This document shows positions 1 to 6,022 of a stretch of 11,731 nt of DNA, piece after piece (the first letter of the stretch is position 1; each line of letters opens with the position of its first letter). Origin of the DNA: Chloroflexota bacterium (GTDB lineage: Bacteria > Chloroflexota > Anaerolineae > UBA7937 > JACPPX01); the NCBI GenBank assembly GCA_016190785.1, contig JACPPX010000114.1:1-11731 (forward strand), written 5' to 3'. The position numbers and the translations under genes are program-made. Under the pieces are notes generated by a model. The model ran no database searches and was not told the DNA's origin. It saw only the letters and a program-made list of their open reading frames with translations.

Positions 1-1
1 G

Positions 2-322
2 TACGAAGATAGCGAACTGGTGGCCTTTTACGAGTTGAGGATCTTGTCCGATGGCGGTGTGGGCCTGGTCCGGCGCGATACGAGGACCGGGGAGGAGATA
101 TGGATCTTCTCCGGCTCTTCCGAGGCTATCAATCAGGGCAATGCCATCAATCAGGTGGAGACAATAATGCTTGAACTCAACTTCATCCTCTACATCAACG
201 GGGTCAATGTTTTAGAGACTCCCTTGCCAGAGTACTCTGGAGGAGGCATTGGCTTGGGGTGTGCCAGCGGGGAGGAAGGTACCGTCCAATATAAGTTCTA
301 CGATTTCTCAGCGGGCCACTAG
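2..322 (+). CDS. C-terminal part of a protein with a concanavalin-like (lectin/LamG-type) domain, cut by window edge
   Basis: The reading frame is open from the first complete codon at the left edge to a TAG stop, so this is the last 106 residues of a longer protein. A GTG at position 20 lies in frame but is unlikely to be the true start, because coding runs through it. The visible part alternates short beta-strand-like stretches with glycine turns: a segment ending LNFILYINGVNVLE, then YSGGGIGLGC, then VQYKFYDFSA at the end. The order 'strand, N-G turn, strand, GxIGL, then a closing D-N/D-F strand' is typical of the last strands of DUF1080/LamG-like jelly-roll domains, which in this kind of bacterium often form the C-terminus of secreted or membrane-anchored proteins. 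The partner domains and function cannot be seen. The fold is an inference from pattern, not alignment. It is followed by a tRNA gene on the same strand, with its own promoter. Confidence 0.6.
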   Translation, partial: YEDSELVAFYELRILSDGGVGLVRRDTRTGEEIWIFSGSSEAINQGNAINQVETIMLELNFILYINGVNVLETPLPEYSGGGIGLGCASGEEGTVQYKFYDFSAGH

Positions 323-364
323 ACTGAGGAACGTCCTCGCTGGCTGGGGAAAGTAGCGACCCTG

Positions 365-394
365 TTGACAGGCCTACGGGGGTAGGCATATAAT
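365..394 (+). promoter_or_regulatory. Sigma-70 type promoter of tRNA-Leu
   Basis: There is a perfect -35 box TTGACA at 365-370 and a perfect -10 box TATAAT at 389-394, separated by 18 bases. The mature tRNA begins at 404, so the expected start of transcription (about 401) leaves a 5' leader of only a few bases. The 18-base spacer contains a perfect 6-bp inverted repeat, GCCTAC-gggg-GTAGGC (372-387). This could be an operator or be accidental. Confidence 0.9.
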
Positions 395-403
395 GAAAAT
401 GGC

Positions 404-486
404 GCCCCCGTGGCGGAATTGGTATACGCAACAGGTTGAGGGCCTGTGCCCGTAAGGGCGTGCTGGTTCAAGTCCAGCCGGGGGCA
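404..486 (+). tRNA. tRNA-Leu (anticodon GAG)
   Basis: The sequence folds into a complete class II tRNA. The acceptor stem is GCCCCCG (404-410) with CGGGGGC (479-485), with discriminator A at 486. The D stem is GCG/CGC (413-415 and 427-429) around a loop containing GG. The anticodon stem is ACAGG/CCTGT (431-435 and 443-447) with loop TTGAGGG, which places anticodon GAG at 438-440 and reads CUC (and CUU) leucine codons. A long variable arm (GCCC/GGGC) is characteristic of Leu, Ser and Tyr tRNAs. The T stem GCTGG/CCAGC (462-466 and 474-478) encloses TTCAAGT. The 3' CCA is not encoded (the genome reads TCC after the discriminator), so it must be added by the CCA enzyme. All stems pair without mismatch, so the gene looks functional. 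Confidence 0.97.
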
Positions 487-499
487 TCCCGGAGTGGGG

Positions 500-539
500 G
501 GTTCGTCCGGATAGCATCGGGACGAGCCTTCTTCTTTTT
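500..539 (+). terminator. Intrinsic terminator of tRNA-Leu
   Basis: The arms GGTTCGTCC (500-508) and GGACGAGCC (520-528) form a 9-bp stem with one G-U pair. Inside the 11-base loop a further small GAT/ATC pairing is possible. The stem is followed directly by the pyrimidine/T run TTCTTCTTTTT (529-539). It ends transcription from the tRNA promoter just before the promoter of the next gene. Confidence 0.8.
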
Positions 540-542
540 GTG

Positions 543-551
543 TGCTAGAAT
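543..551 (+). promoter_or_regulatory. Extended -10 promoter of the DUF2723 gene
   Basis: The sequence TG-c-TAGAAT (TG at 543-544, hexamer at 546-551) matches an extended -10 element. No recognisable -35 box lies at the usual distance, where the terminator stem sits instead. Transcription should start near 558, only about 7 bases before the ATG at 565. The same arrangement recurs before the genes at 3517 and 5213, which strengthens the call. Confidence 0.6.
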
Positions 552-564
552 AACCCTCTCGCCG

Positions 565-3477
565 ATGAAGCAAAACCTCGCAAGATGGACCCCCGTTTTT
601 TTGGGCTCTGGGTTGGGACTTTTCCTGAGCCGCACTGCCGCTGAGTTGCAAAGCGAACCCTGGCCATTACCTACTCTCGCCCTGGTGATACTAACCAGCG
701 TCATACTCGGCCTGGGGTTGGTCTTTTGGGCGAGAAAAAGGCTCAACCTTGCCCCCTTGGGCTTGCTCTGGCTCTATATCCTCTGGCCAAGCAACGACCC
801 CCTACTTGCAACAAGTATCGCAATCTTGGCGATCATCGCCTTTCTATTCCTAAACCTCAAGCCTATTTCTAGCTTTTGGGTTGATGCCCTTATTTTTTTC
901 TCCTCCCTGGCAATATATATCTACACCCTGGCTCCCTCGGTACTCCCGGCCGATTCCGGAGAGTTCCAGTTCGTTTCTTATATCTTGGGTATAGCCCATC
1001 CCCCGGGATACCCTCTATATACCCTGCTCGGCAAACTCTTCACCTTTATTCCAGTGGGCGATGTCGCTTATCGAGTCAATCTTTTTTCAGCGGTAATTGC
1101 TGCGGCCACCCTGGTTCTGATAAACCGTGCTCTGCGGCTAGTCACCGGCTCCTCTTTTGCCGGCGTCTTGGGGGCGCTAGTCTTGGGAGGATCCACTACC
1201 TTCTGGGCCCAGGCTACTACAGCCAACATCCGCATGCTCAACACTTTCTTTGCGACCCTCATCCTGTTTGCAGCGGTGTCCTATGCTCATCAAAAGAGCC
1301 AAAGGGGACTTATCCTTCTGGCAGCGAGTATTGGCCTGGGGATTACCCACCACCTCTCACTGCTTCTGATTGTGCCTGCGGTGCTAGTTTATCTTTGGCT
1401 GGCCGACCGCGAAATCCTGAAACGAAGCCCGCGGCTGATCAAGGCCGGACTGGCTTTCCTGGCTTCCCTTCTCTTCCTCCTATATATCCCTATCCGCGCC
1501 TGGACAGGTGCTCCCTTTGGTGGGGAGGGCTTGAAGACTCTGCCAGGGGTACTAAGACACATTCTGGGTTTGGGTTTCCAAGGGGATATTTTCTTTTTCG
1601 CAACCCCCGAGCTGCTTCCCGAGCGATTCCGAATCTTGGTCAACATATTGGACTTTCAATTTGGGTTGCTCCTCCTCTTGGCTATATTGGCCAGCGGATT
1701 AGTATTAGCCAGAGCCAACCTGCGGCTTTTTGTTTTATGGGGCGGCACCTTTCTCTTGCTGGGTTTCACCGGTATCACCTACCGCGCCCCCCAGACGGTG
1801 GAATATCTTCTTCCGGCCTATATCCCCCTAGTGCTGTCCCTGGGATATGGGGCATGGTGGCTGGGTAGACAGCTAAGTGCCTATGGTGAAGCAAGGGCGG
1901 TGTTGCTCTCTCTTCTATTTTTATTGGGCTTTTGGCAGGCCGCGGCCCACTATCCCAGTTACCGGGCCTTGAGTCAGGATCACGCTACCCAGGAGTATGC
2001 CAAAGAGGTCCTGAGCCAGGCACCGCAAGGGGCAACGGTTCTAGCCAATTGGCACCGAACCACGGCCCTGTGGTACGAGCAGTATGTGGAGGGGGCCCGG
2101 CCGGATGTAACCGTGCAGTATGTCTTCCCCCGCGGCGAAGCACCGATATATCAAACTTGGCAGCGAAAATTAGGGCAAAGCGTGGAGCAAGCCCCCACCG
2201 TGGCTACTAACTACTATCCCAATTTCGATACCTTGCCTTATCGTTTCTGGCCCTTGGGAGAAGCTTTTCTGGTTGGCGATGAGCCTGCTTTCCAGGCAGC
2301 AGAGGTGATGGTGCCCGTCAATGAAACCTTCGGCGAGACAATTCGCATCCTGGGATACCGAATGATAGATACTTCCCTAGGTATGCCCATTACCCTGGAT
2401 CTCTTCTGGCAACCGCTTGTGATATTAGAGCGGGACTACTCCTTTTTTGTGCACCTGGTTGATGAGGACGGCCAGGTTTTGGGACAGATGGACCTCACCC
2501 ACCCCCAGTCCAGAAACTATCAGTTCGGAGAAGTTTTGGTCGATCGCTACCGTATCCCAGTTTTGCCTACGGTTCCCGAGGGAAGGTATAGGTTGATTGC
2601 CGGAGTCTATTTCGCATTGTCGGAGGGGGGCTGGCGGAGACTGACCAGGCCGGGAGGAGAAGAGACGGTAACCTTGCAAGAAGTAGATTGGAAATCCTCT
2701 TCTCAAGAATTGATCACTCTAAATCCAATGTATCAGCGCTTCGCCGGAGGATTGATTCTTTCCGGGGTGGATTACGACCTCACCATACCGGGGATACGCA
2801 GGGTCTATCTTCACTGGGATAAGCCTGTGACACTGGATGAAGAATTCACTTTTTCCCTGGGTTGGAAGGAGCAAATAGTAGCCGAGGGAACCATACCTCC
2901 GGGCACGGGGAAATTTCTGAATTTGGTCGAGGTCCTCGCCGAGGCTTGGCCCCTGAGCCTACAGGTGTTTCCGGCAGAAGATACGACTAAGCCGTTACCT
3001 TCCCTCGGTCCTTGGAATTTCCCCCTTGGGCAGAGTGTGAACTTGCCTGGGTCGGGGATTGGTCATTACCTGGATTTGGGGAATGAAATGCTTCTGACGG
3101 ATGTAAAACTCCCCCAACAAGCCCTTCTCCCCGGCCAAGAATTTGCAATAGATCTAAAACTCATATCACTACAGCCCATATCCAACGACTATTCCTTCTC
3201 CATCCGCTTGTCGGACACCCAAGGACGTTGGCAGGCAACGGCGGTGGAGGGTTCTCAAACTCTGGGAGCCATTCCAACTCTGAAATGGATCCGGGGGACG
3301 GTGATCTACAGTCGGCATATTCTTCAGATGCCTGCAGATGCCCTACCGGGAAAAGCGGATTTAAGTCTGGTGGTCTATGATGCCTTCACCAGCCGAACTT
3401 TGCCCGTCCTGGATGCAAGGATTGCGCAGCAGGGAGGGAATATCCCTCTGGGCCAAGTAGAGATTGCAGTGCGATAG
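565..3477 (+). CDS. DUF2723 / GT-C-like multi-spanning membrane protein with large extracytoplasmic beta-sandwich tail
   Basis: A 970-residue protein. Roughly the first 460 residues are a polytopic membrane region with ten or more hydrophobic segments, the last at about 445-460. After an early segment ending in TLAPS come the family signatures DSGEF (130-134) and HPPGYP (145-150), which mark DUF2723, a relative of the GT-C mannosyltransferase-type enzymes. Acidic residues in this first loop are catalytic in GT-C proteins, so D130 and E133 are candidates. The remaining 500 residues are soluble and probably outside the cell. They contain two similar beta-sandwich segments at about 591-695 and 843-940. 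The likely role is transfer of a sugar from a polyprenyl-phosphate donor to a surface acceptor, but the substrate is unknown. The ATG at 565 was chosen because the longer frame, open from 436, would begin inside the tRNA and run through its terminator, and because a promoter lies just before 565. No Shine-Dalgarno site is present. Confidence 0.85.
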   Translation: MKQNLARWTPVFLGSGLGLFLSRTAAELQSEPWPLPTLALVILTSVILGLGLVFWARKRLNLAPLGLLWLYILWPSNDPLLATSIAILAIIAFLFLNLKPISSFWVDALIFFSSLAIYIYTLAPSVLPADSGEFQFVSYILGIAHPPGYPLYTLLGKLFTFIPVGDVAYRVNLFSAVIAAATLVLINRALRLVTGSSFAGVLGALVLGGSTTFWAQATTANIRMLNTFFATLILFAAVSYAHQKSQRGLILLAASIGLGITHHLSLLLIVPAVLVYLWLADREILKRSPRLIKAGLAFLASLLFLLYIPIRAWTGAPFGGEGLKTLPGVLRHILGLGFQGDIFFFATPELLPERFRILVNILDFQFGLLLLLAILASGLVLARANLRLFVLWGGTFLLLGFTGITYRAPQTVEYLLPAYIPLVLSLGYGAWWLGRQLSAYGEARAVLLSLLFLLGFWQAAAHYPSYRALSQDHATQEYAKEVLSQAPQGATVLANWHRTTALWYEQYVEGARPDVTVQYVFPRGEAPIYQTWQRKLGQSVEQAPTVATNYYPNFDTLPYRFWPLGEAFLVGDEPAFQAAEVMVPVNETFGETIRILGYRMIDTSLGMPITLDLFWQPLVILERDYSFFVHLVDEDGQVLGQMDLTHPQSRNYQFGEVLVDRYRIPVLPTVPEGRYRLIAGVYFALSEGGWRRLTRPGGEETVTLQEVDWKSSSQELITLNPMYQRFAGGLILSGVDYDLTIPGIRRVYLHWDKPVTLDEEFTFSLGWKEQIVAEGTIPPGTGKFLNLVEVLAEAWPLSLQVFPAEDTTKPLPSLGPWNFPLGQSVNLPGSGIGHYLDLGNEMLLTDVKLPQQALLPGQEFAIDLKLISLQPISNDYSFSIRLSDTQGRWQATAVEGSQTLGAIPTLKWIRGTVIYSRHILQMPADALPGKADLSLVVYDAFTSRTLPVLDARIAQQGGNIPLGQVEIAVR

Positions 3478-3493
3478 TCACCTATTCTATCAG

Positions 3494-3502
3494 TGATATA
3501 AT
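3494..3502 (+). promoter_or_regulatory. Extended -10 promoter of the DUF3048 lipoprotein gene
   Basis: TG-a-TATAAT (TG at 3494-3495, perfect hexamer at 3497-3502) lies in the 39-base gap after the DUF2723 stop codon. No -35 box is evident 17 bases upstream. The predicted transcription start, near 3509, leaves about 8 bases before the ATG at 3517. The lipoprotein is therefore likely transcribed independently of the upstream gene. Confidence 0.7.
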
Positions 3503-3516
3503 CTATCGCCTGCTAT

Positions 3517-4578
3517 ATGGACTCCAAACTCGCTCGGCTCTCCGTCATAACCGTAATCCTCCTTGCCGCCTGCACTCCGGCGGCTCCACCCTCCACTCCC
3601 ACCCCCACCCGCACCCCGCGGCCGACTTTCACGGCTATTCCGGCTACCCCTACTCCAGATCCCAACATCTGTCCCCTCACTGGGGAGCATATCCCTGATC
3701 CGGCGTTGGGGCAGCGACGGCCGATAATTGTCAAAATCGGGAACGATTCCCGCTCCTGGCCACAATCCGGAATATACAAGGCAGATATTGTGGTGGAGCA
3801 CCTAGCCGAAGGGGGCATCACCCGTTTCGATGCAGTTTATCTTTGTCAGGGTTTCTCGGCCATCGGCCCGGTGAGGAGCGCCAGGCTGGTGGATGTCCCC
3901 TTGTCCTACATCTTTGACGGCATTCTGGTCCATGTGGGAGCCAGCGGGGGGGTCTTGTGGATTCTAGAACATGAAACCAACTTTCCTAGGCTCAATGACT
4001 GGCGCGGGGATCCCGGCTTTTACTTGGCCGAGGGGCGAGTCCGTCCCTACAGCACTTTCACCGGCACCGCCCGGGTGTGGGAAATTGCCGAAGATCGAGG
4101 ATGGCAAAAATCAATGCAAGTGCCTCCCCTCCACTTCGGAGCATTGGATCCCCTGGTTCTTCACCAGGAAGCATCCGAAGTCACTATCCCCTATTTCTTC
4201 AATAACCGAGTGACTTGGGAGTGGGATGTCGGATCAAGCAAATACCTCCGCAGCGTGAACGGGTCTCCGCTGCTGGAGGCGGCGACGGGGGAGCAGTTCA
4301 GTGCAACCAATGTGCTTATCCTTTGGGCCGAGCACAAACCAGCGGATCCCCCCGTTATCGAGGATGAAAACAACCAACTCTCTTTGGAAATAAACCTCTG
4401 GTCGCGGGGAGATGCCGTCCTTTTGCGGGATGGTTATCTCATCTCGGGCCAGTGGGCTTGGGATGGCCCGGGCACCAGGCTAAGCCTTTTCGATTCCAAT
4501 GGTAATCCCTTGCCCTTAGCGGTCGGGAAAACCTGGGTCCAGATTGTGCCTCTTACCCTAGAGATCGAGACCGATTAG
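3517..4578 (+). CDS. DUF3048 (YerB-like) lipoprotein
   Basis: A 353-residue secreted lipoprotein. The N-terminus is a short signal peptide with the lipobox LAAC, putting the lipid-modified cysteine at residue 19. A Thr/Pro-rich linker (about 20-50, repeats of TPTP type) follows; such linkers are common in Chloroflexota surface lipoproteins. The folded part opens with CPLTGE and continues with a conserved segment (RRPIIVKIGN, then VVEHLAEGGITRF, then IGPVRSARLVDV), which are hallmarks of the DUF3048 N-terminal domain. The C-terminal DUF3048 subdomain ends with GKTWVQIVP. The family is named after Bacillus YerB and its biochemical role is not established; an extracellular envelope-associated role is all that can be said. 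The ATG follows a strong promoter with a leader of about 8 bases and no ribosome binding site. The gene ends at a two-way terminator facing rplI. Confidence 0.9.
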   Translation: MDSKLARLSVITVILLAACTPAAPPSTPTPTRTPRPTFTAIPATPTPDPNICPLTGEHIPDPALGQRRPIIVKIGNDSRSWPQSGIYKADIVVEHLAEGGITRFDAVYLCQGFSAIGPVRSARLVDVPLSYIFDGILVHVGASGGVLWILEHETNFPRLNDWRGDPGFYLAEGRVRPYSTFTGTARVWEIAEDRGWQKSMQVPPLHFGALDPLVLHQEASEVTIPYFFNNRVTWEWDVGSSKYLRSVNGSPLLEAATGEQFSATNVLILWAEHKPADPPVIEDENNQLSLEINLWSRGDAVLLRDGYLISGQWAWDGPGTRLSLFDSNGNPLPLAVGKTWVQIVPLTLEIETD

Positions 4579-4583
4579 CAAAG

Positions 4584-4610
4584 GAGGCTATCTAATAATT
4601 AGATAGCCTC
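4584..4610. terminator. Bidirectional intrinsic terminator between DUF3048 gene and rplI
   Basis: A perfect 12-bp inverted repeat, GAGGCTATCTAA / TTAGATAGCCTC, surrounds a 3-base TAA loop. It lies in the 60-base gap between two converging genes. The flanks are only moderately T-rich (TCAATTTCTC on the plus side, CTTTGCT on the minus side), so termination may rest mostly on the long stem. Confidence 0.8.
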
Positions 4611-4638
4611 TCAATTTCTCAACAAGATGTGCTATGGC

Positions 4639-5097
4639 TTATGCTTCTTTTTCGACTACTACGGTTATCTCTGGCTCTAAACCACCGGGGAGGGAGATCT
4701 TCACCCTGTGGATGCCCAGTTCGCGAAGTGGTTCCCCAAGGACTACTTTCCGCTTATCTATCTCTTCGCCCAATTCCCTGGAAAGCGCCTCAGCAATATC
4801 TCCCGCAGTGATCGAGCCGTAAAGTTTATCTTCCTCCCCTACCTTGGCCGAGAACGACAAAGAAATCTTCTCCAAGCGCCCGGCCAAAACTTTCGCTTCT
4901 TCCAAGCCTTTAGCTTGGCGCTTGGCTTCGATCTCTTTTCGGGCCGCAAGCTCTTTGCGGGTCTGCTCCGTGGCGAGGAGAGCCAGGCCGCGAGGGATGA
5001 GGAAATTGCGAGCAAATCCCCCCTTGACCGGGTGCATTTCCCCGGCCTTCCCCAAATTTTCTACATCTTGAAGAAGAACGACCTCTATAGTTTTCAT
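4639..5097 (-). CDS. rplI: 50S ribosomal protein bL9
   Basis: A 152-residue protein of normal bL9 length. The N-terminal RNA-binding domain is clear: VVLLQDVENLGKAGE, followed by VKGGFARNFLIPRGLAL, which matches the family signature around the conserved G-x-A-R-N-F-L-I-P. A long charged central helix (about residues 45-75, rich in E, K, R and A) links to the C-terminal domain, recognisable by LYGSITAGDIAEAL and KISLPGG. The protein binds 23S rRNA near the L1 stalk and acts in reading-frame maintenance and translation fidelity. A GTG directly precedes the ATG (GTGATG); the ATG at 5097 is preferred because it gives the usual MKxIEVVLL-like start and puts a GAGG about 8 bases upstream. In many bacteria rplI sits with rpsF, ssb and rpsR; here it stands alone, divergent from a glycosyltransferase operon. 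Confidence 0.97.
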   Translation of the reverse strand: MKTIEVVLLQDVENLGKAGEMHPVKGGFARNFLIPRGLALLATEQTRKELAARKEIEAKRQAKGLEEAKVLAGRLEKISLSFSAKVGEEDKLYGSITAGDIAEALSRELGEEIDKRKVVLGEPLRELGIHRVKISLPGGLEPEITVVVEKEA

Positions 5098-5126
5098 CAC
5101 CCCGGCCTCAGCATCTCTGGGGAGAG

Positions 5127-5155
5127 ATATTAAGCGAGGAGGTCTAGATTTTCAA
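5127..5155 (-). promoter_or_regulatory. Promoter of rplI
   Basis: Read on the minus strand, TTGAAA (5155-5150) and TAATAT (5132-5127) are separated by 17 bases, a good sigma-70 type match. Transcription would start near 5120, giving a leader of about 23 bases with the GAGG ribosome binding site. It lies back to back with the promoter of the glycosyltransferase operon. Confidence 0.65.
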
Positions 5156-5170
5156 ATCAATTGGGTGGGG

Positions 5171-5199
5171 TTGCGGCCTGTCTCCAGAAATGCTATCAT
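5171..5199 (+). promoter_or_regulatory. Promoter of the glycosyltransferase-aminotransferase operon
   Basis: A -35-like TTGCGG (5171-5176) and an extended -10 TG-c-TATCAT (TG at 5191-5192, hexamer 5194-5199) are 17 bases apart. The predicted start, near 5206, leaves about 7 bases before the ATG at 5213. This supports 5213 rather than the in-frame GTG/TTG-type start upstream at 5165, which would lie before the promoter. Confidence 0.65.
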
Positions 5200-5212
5200 C
5201 CCCTCGCAGACT

Positions 5213-6022
5213 ATGGACCAAGAACAGATAAGAAGCCGGCCGAGTGTCTCGGTCTTTTTCCCGGCCTATAACGATGGGGGGACCATCGCCAGCATGGTGA
5301 TCACCGCCTTCCTCATCCTGCAAGAGATCAGTGATGATTATGAGGTGATAGTGGTCAACGATGGCTCCCAGGATTACACCCCCCACATCCTAGAGGAGCT
5401 GGCCGGCAAGTACGAGGGGCTAAGGATCATCCACCACCAGAAGAACCGAGGATACGGGGGGGCGCTCAAGACTGGATTCAAAAGTGCCACCAAGGATTTG
5501 ATCTTCTACACCGATGGCGATGCCCAGTACGACGCTCGGGAACTGAAACTCCTCCTCCCCGCCTTGAAAGAAGGGGTGGATATGGTCAACGGTTATAAGA
5601 TCAGCCGCTCCGATCCCTGGTACCGCATCCTCCTCGGTCGGATTTACCACTGGGTCGCCGCTCTCTCCTTTGGGCTGAAGGTCAGAGATGTGGATTGCGA
5701 TTTTCGGCTGATGCGCCGCCATATTTTTGATCGGGTACAGCTGGAGTCCAACAGCGGGGTGATCTGTGTGGAGATGATGAAGAAAATCCAGGATGCTGGT
5801 TTCGTCATCGCCGAAGTGCCGGTACATCATTACCACCGGGCTTACGGCCGCTCCCAATTCTTCAACTTCCGTCGCCTCTTCCGGGTGGGGATAGACCTCC
5901 TCCGTCTCTGGCGAAGATTGCGGCTCCCTCAACTCCTGCGAAGGACCAAGCCAGAGGATATGGTCCACGCCGCGGAGCCACAACCCGAGGGGGGACTCGA
6001 CAACCCAACCCCGCTTGAGTAG
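5213..6022 (+). CDS. Family 2 glycosyltransferase (polyprenyl-phosphate sugar transferase-like)
   Basis: A 269-residue GT-A fold enzyme. Family 2 motifs appear in order: FPAYND (16-21), VNDGSQD (48-54), GYGGALKTGF (80-89) and the metal/donor-binding TDGDAQYD (100-107), then RDVDCDFRLM. This arrangement is closest to the dolichol-phosphate mannosyltransferase/ArnC group, which moves a sugar from a nucleotide donor to a polyprenyl phosphate on the cytoplasmic face. Unlike ArnC or GtrB it has no C-terminal transmembrane helices. Instead, about residues 217-245 form an Arg/Leu-rich, probably amphipathic stretch that could lie on the membrane surface. The ATG was chosen for its promoter spacing; a longer frame from 5165 exists. 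It is the first gene of an operon whose next gene starts directly after its TAG stop. The donor sugar is unknown. Confidence 0.88.
   Translation: MDQEQIRSRPSVSVFFPAYNDGGTIASMVITAFLILQEISDDYEVIVVNDGSQDYTPHILEELAGKYEGLRIIHHQKNRGYGGALKTGFKSATKDLIFYTDGDAQYDARELKLLLPALKEGVDMVNGYKISRSDPWYRILLGRIYHWVAALSFGLKVRDVDCDFRLMRRHIFDRVQLESNSGVICVEMMKKIQDAGFVIAEVPVHHYHRAYGRSQFFNFRRLFRVGIDLLRLWRRLRLPQLLRRTKPEDMVHAAEPQPEGGLDNPTPLE

Noticed and set aside
326..338. Small hairpin GAGGA-ACG-TCCTC after the first gene, as a terminator
   Set aside because: Only 5 base pairs and no T-run follows.
404..486. tRNA-Leu as an attachment site for an integrated element
   Set aside because: No integrase, no direct repeat of the tRNA 3' end and no cargo genes of mobile type are visible; downstream genes look chromosomal.
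436..564. In-frame extension of the DUF2723 gene by 43 codons, to a TTG at 436
   Set aside because: It would start in the anticodon arm of the tRNA and run through the tRNA terminator, while a promoter lies just before the ATG at 565.
1395..1868. Plus-strand open frame of 157 codons
   Set aside because: Out-of-frame shadow within the DUF2723 gene; Pro/Ser/Arg-rich with no membrane or domain pattern.
4708..5133. Plus-strand open frame of 141 codons
   Set aside because: Antisense to rplI, whose protein is unmistakable.
5165..5212. Longer glycosyltransferase start at 5165
   Set aside because: It lies upstream of the -35 and -10 boxes, and the added residues show no family similarity.
5420..5983. 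Long open frame on the minus strand (187 codons)
   Set aside because: It lies wholly inside the glycosyltransferase gene, which has clear family motifs; the antisense translation shows no recognisable motif.
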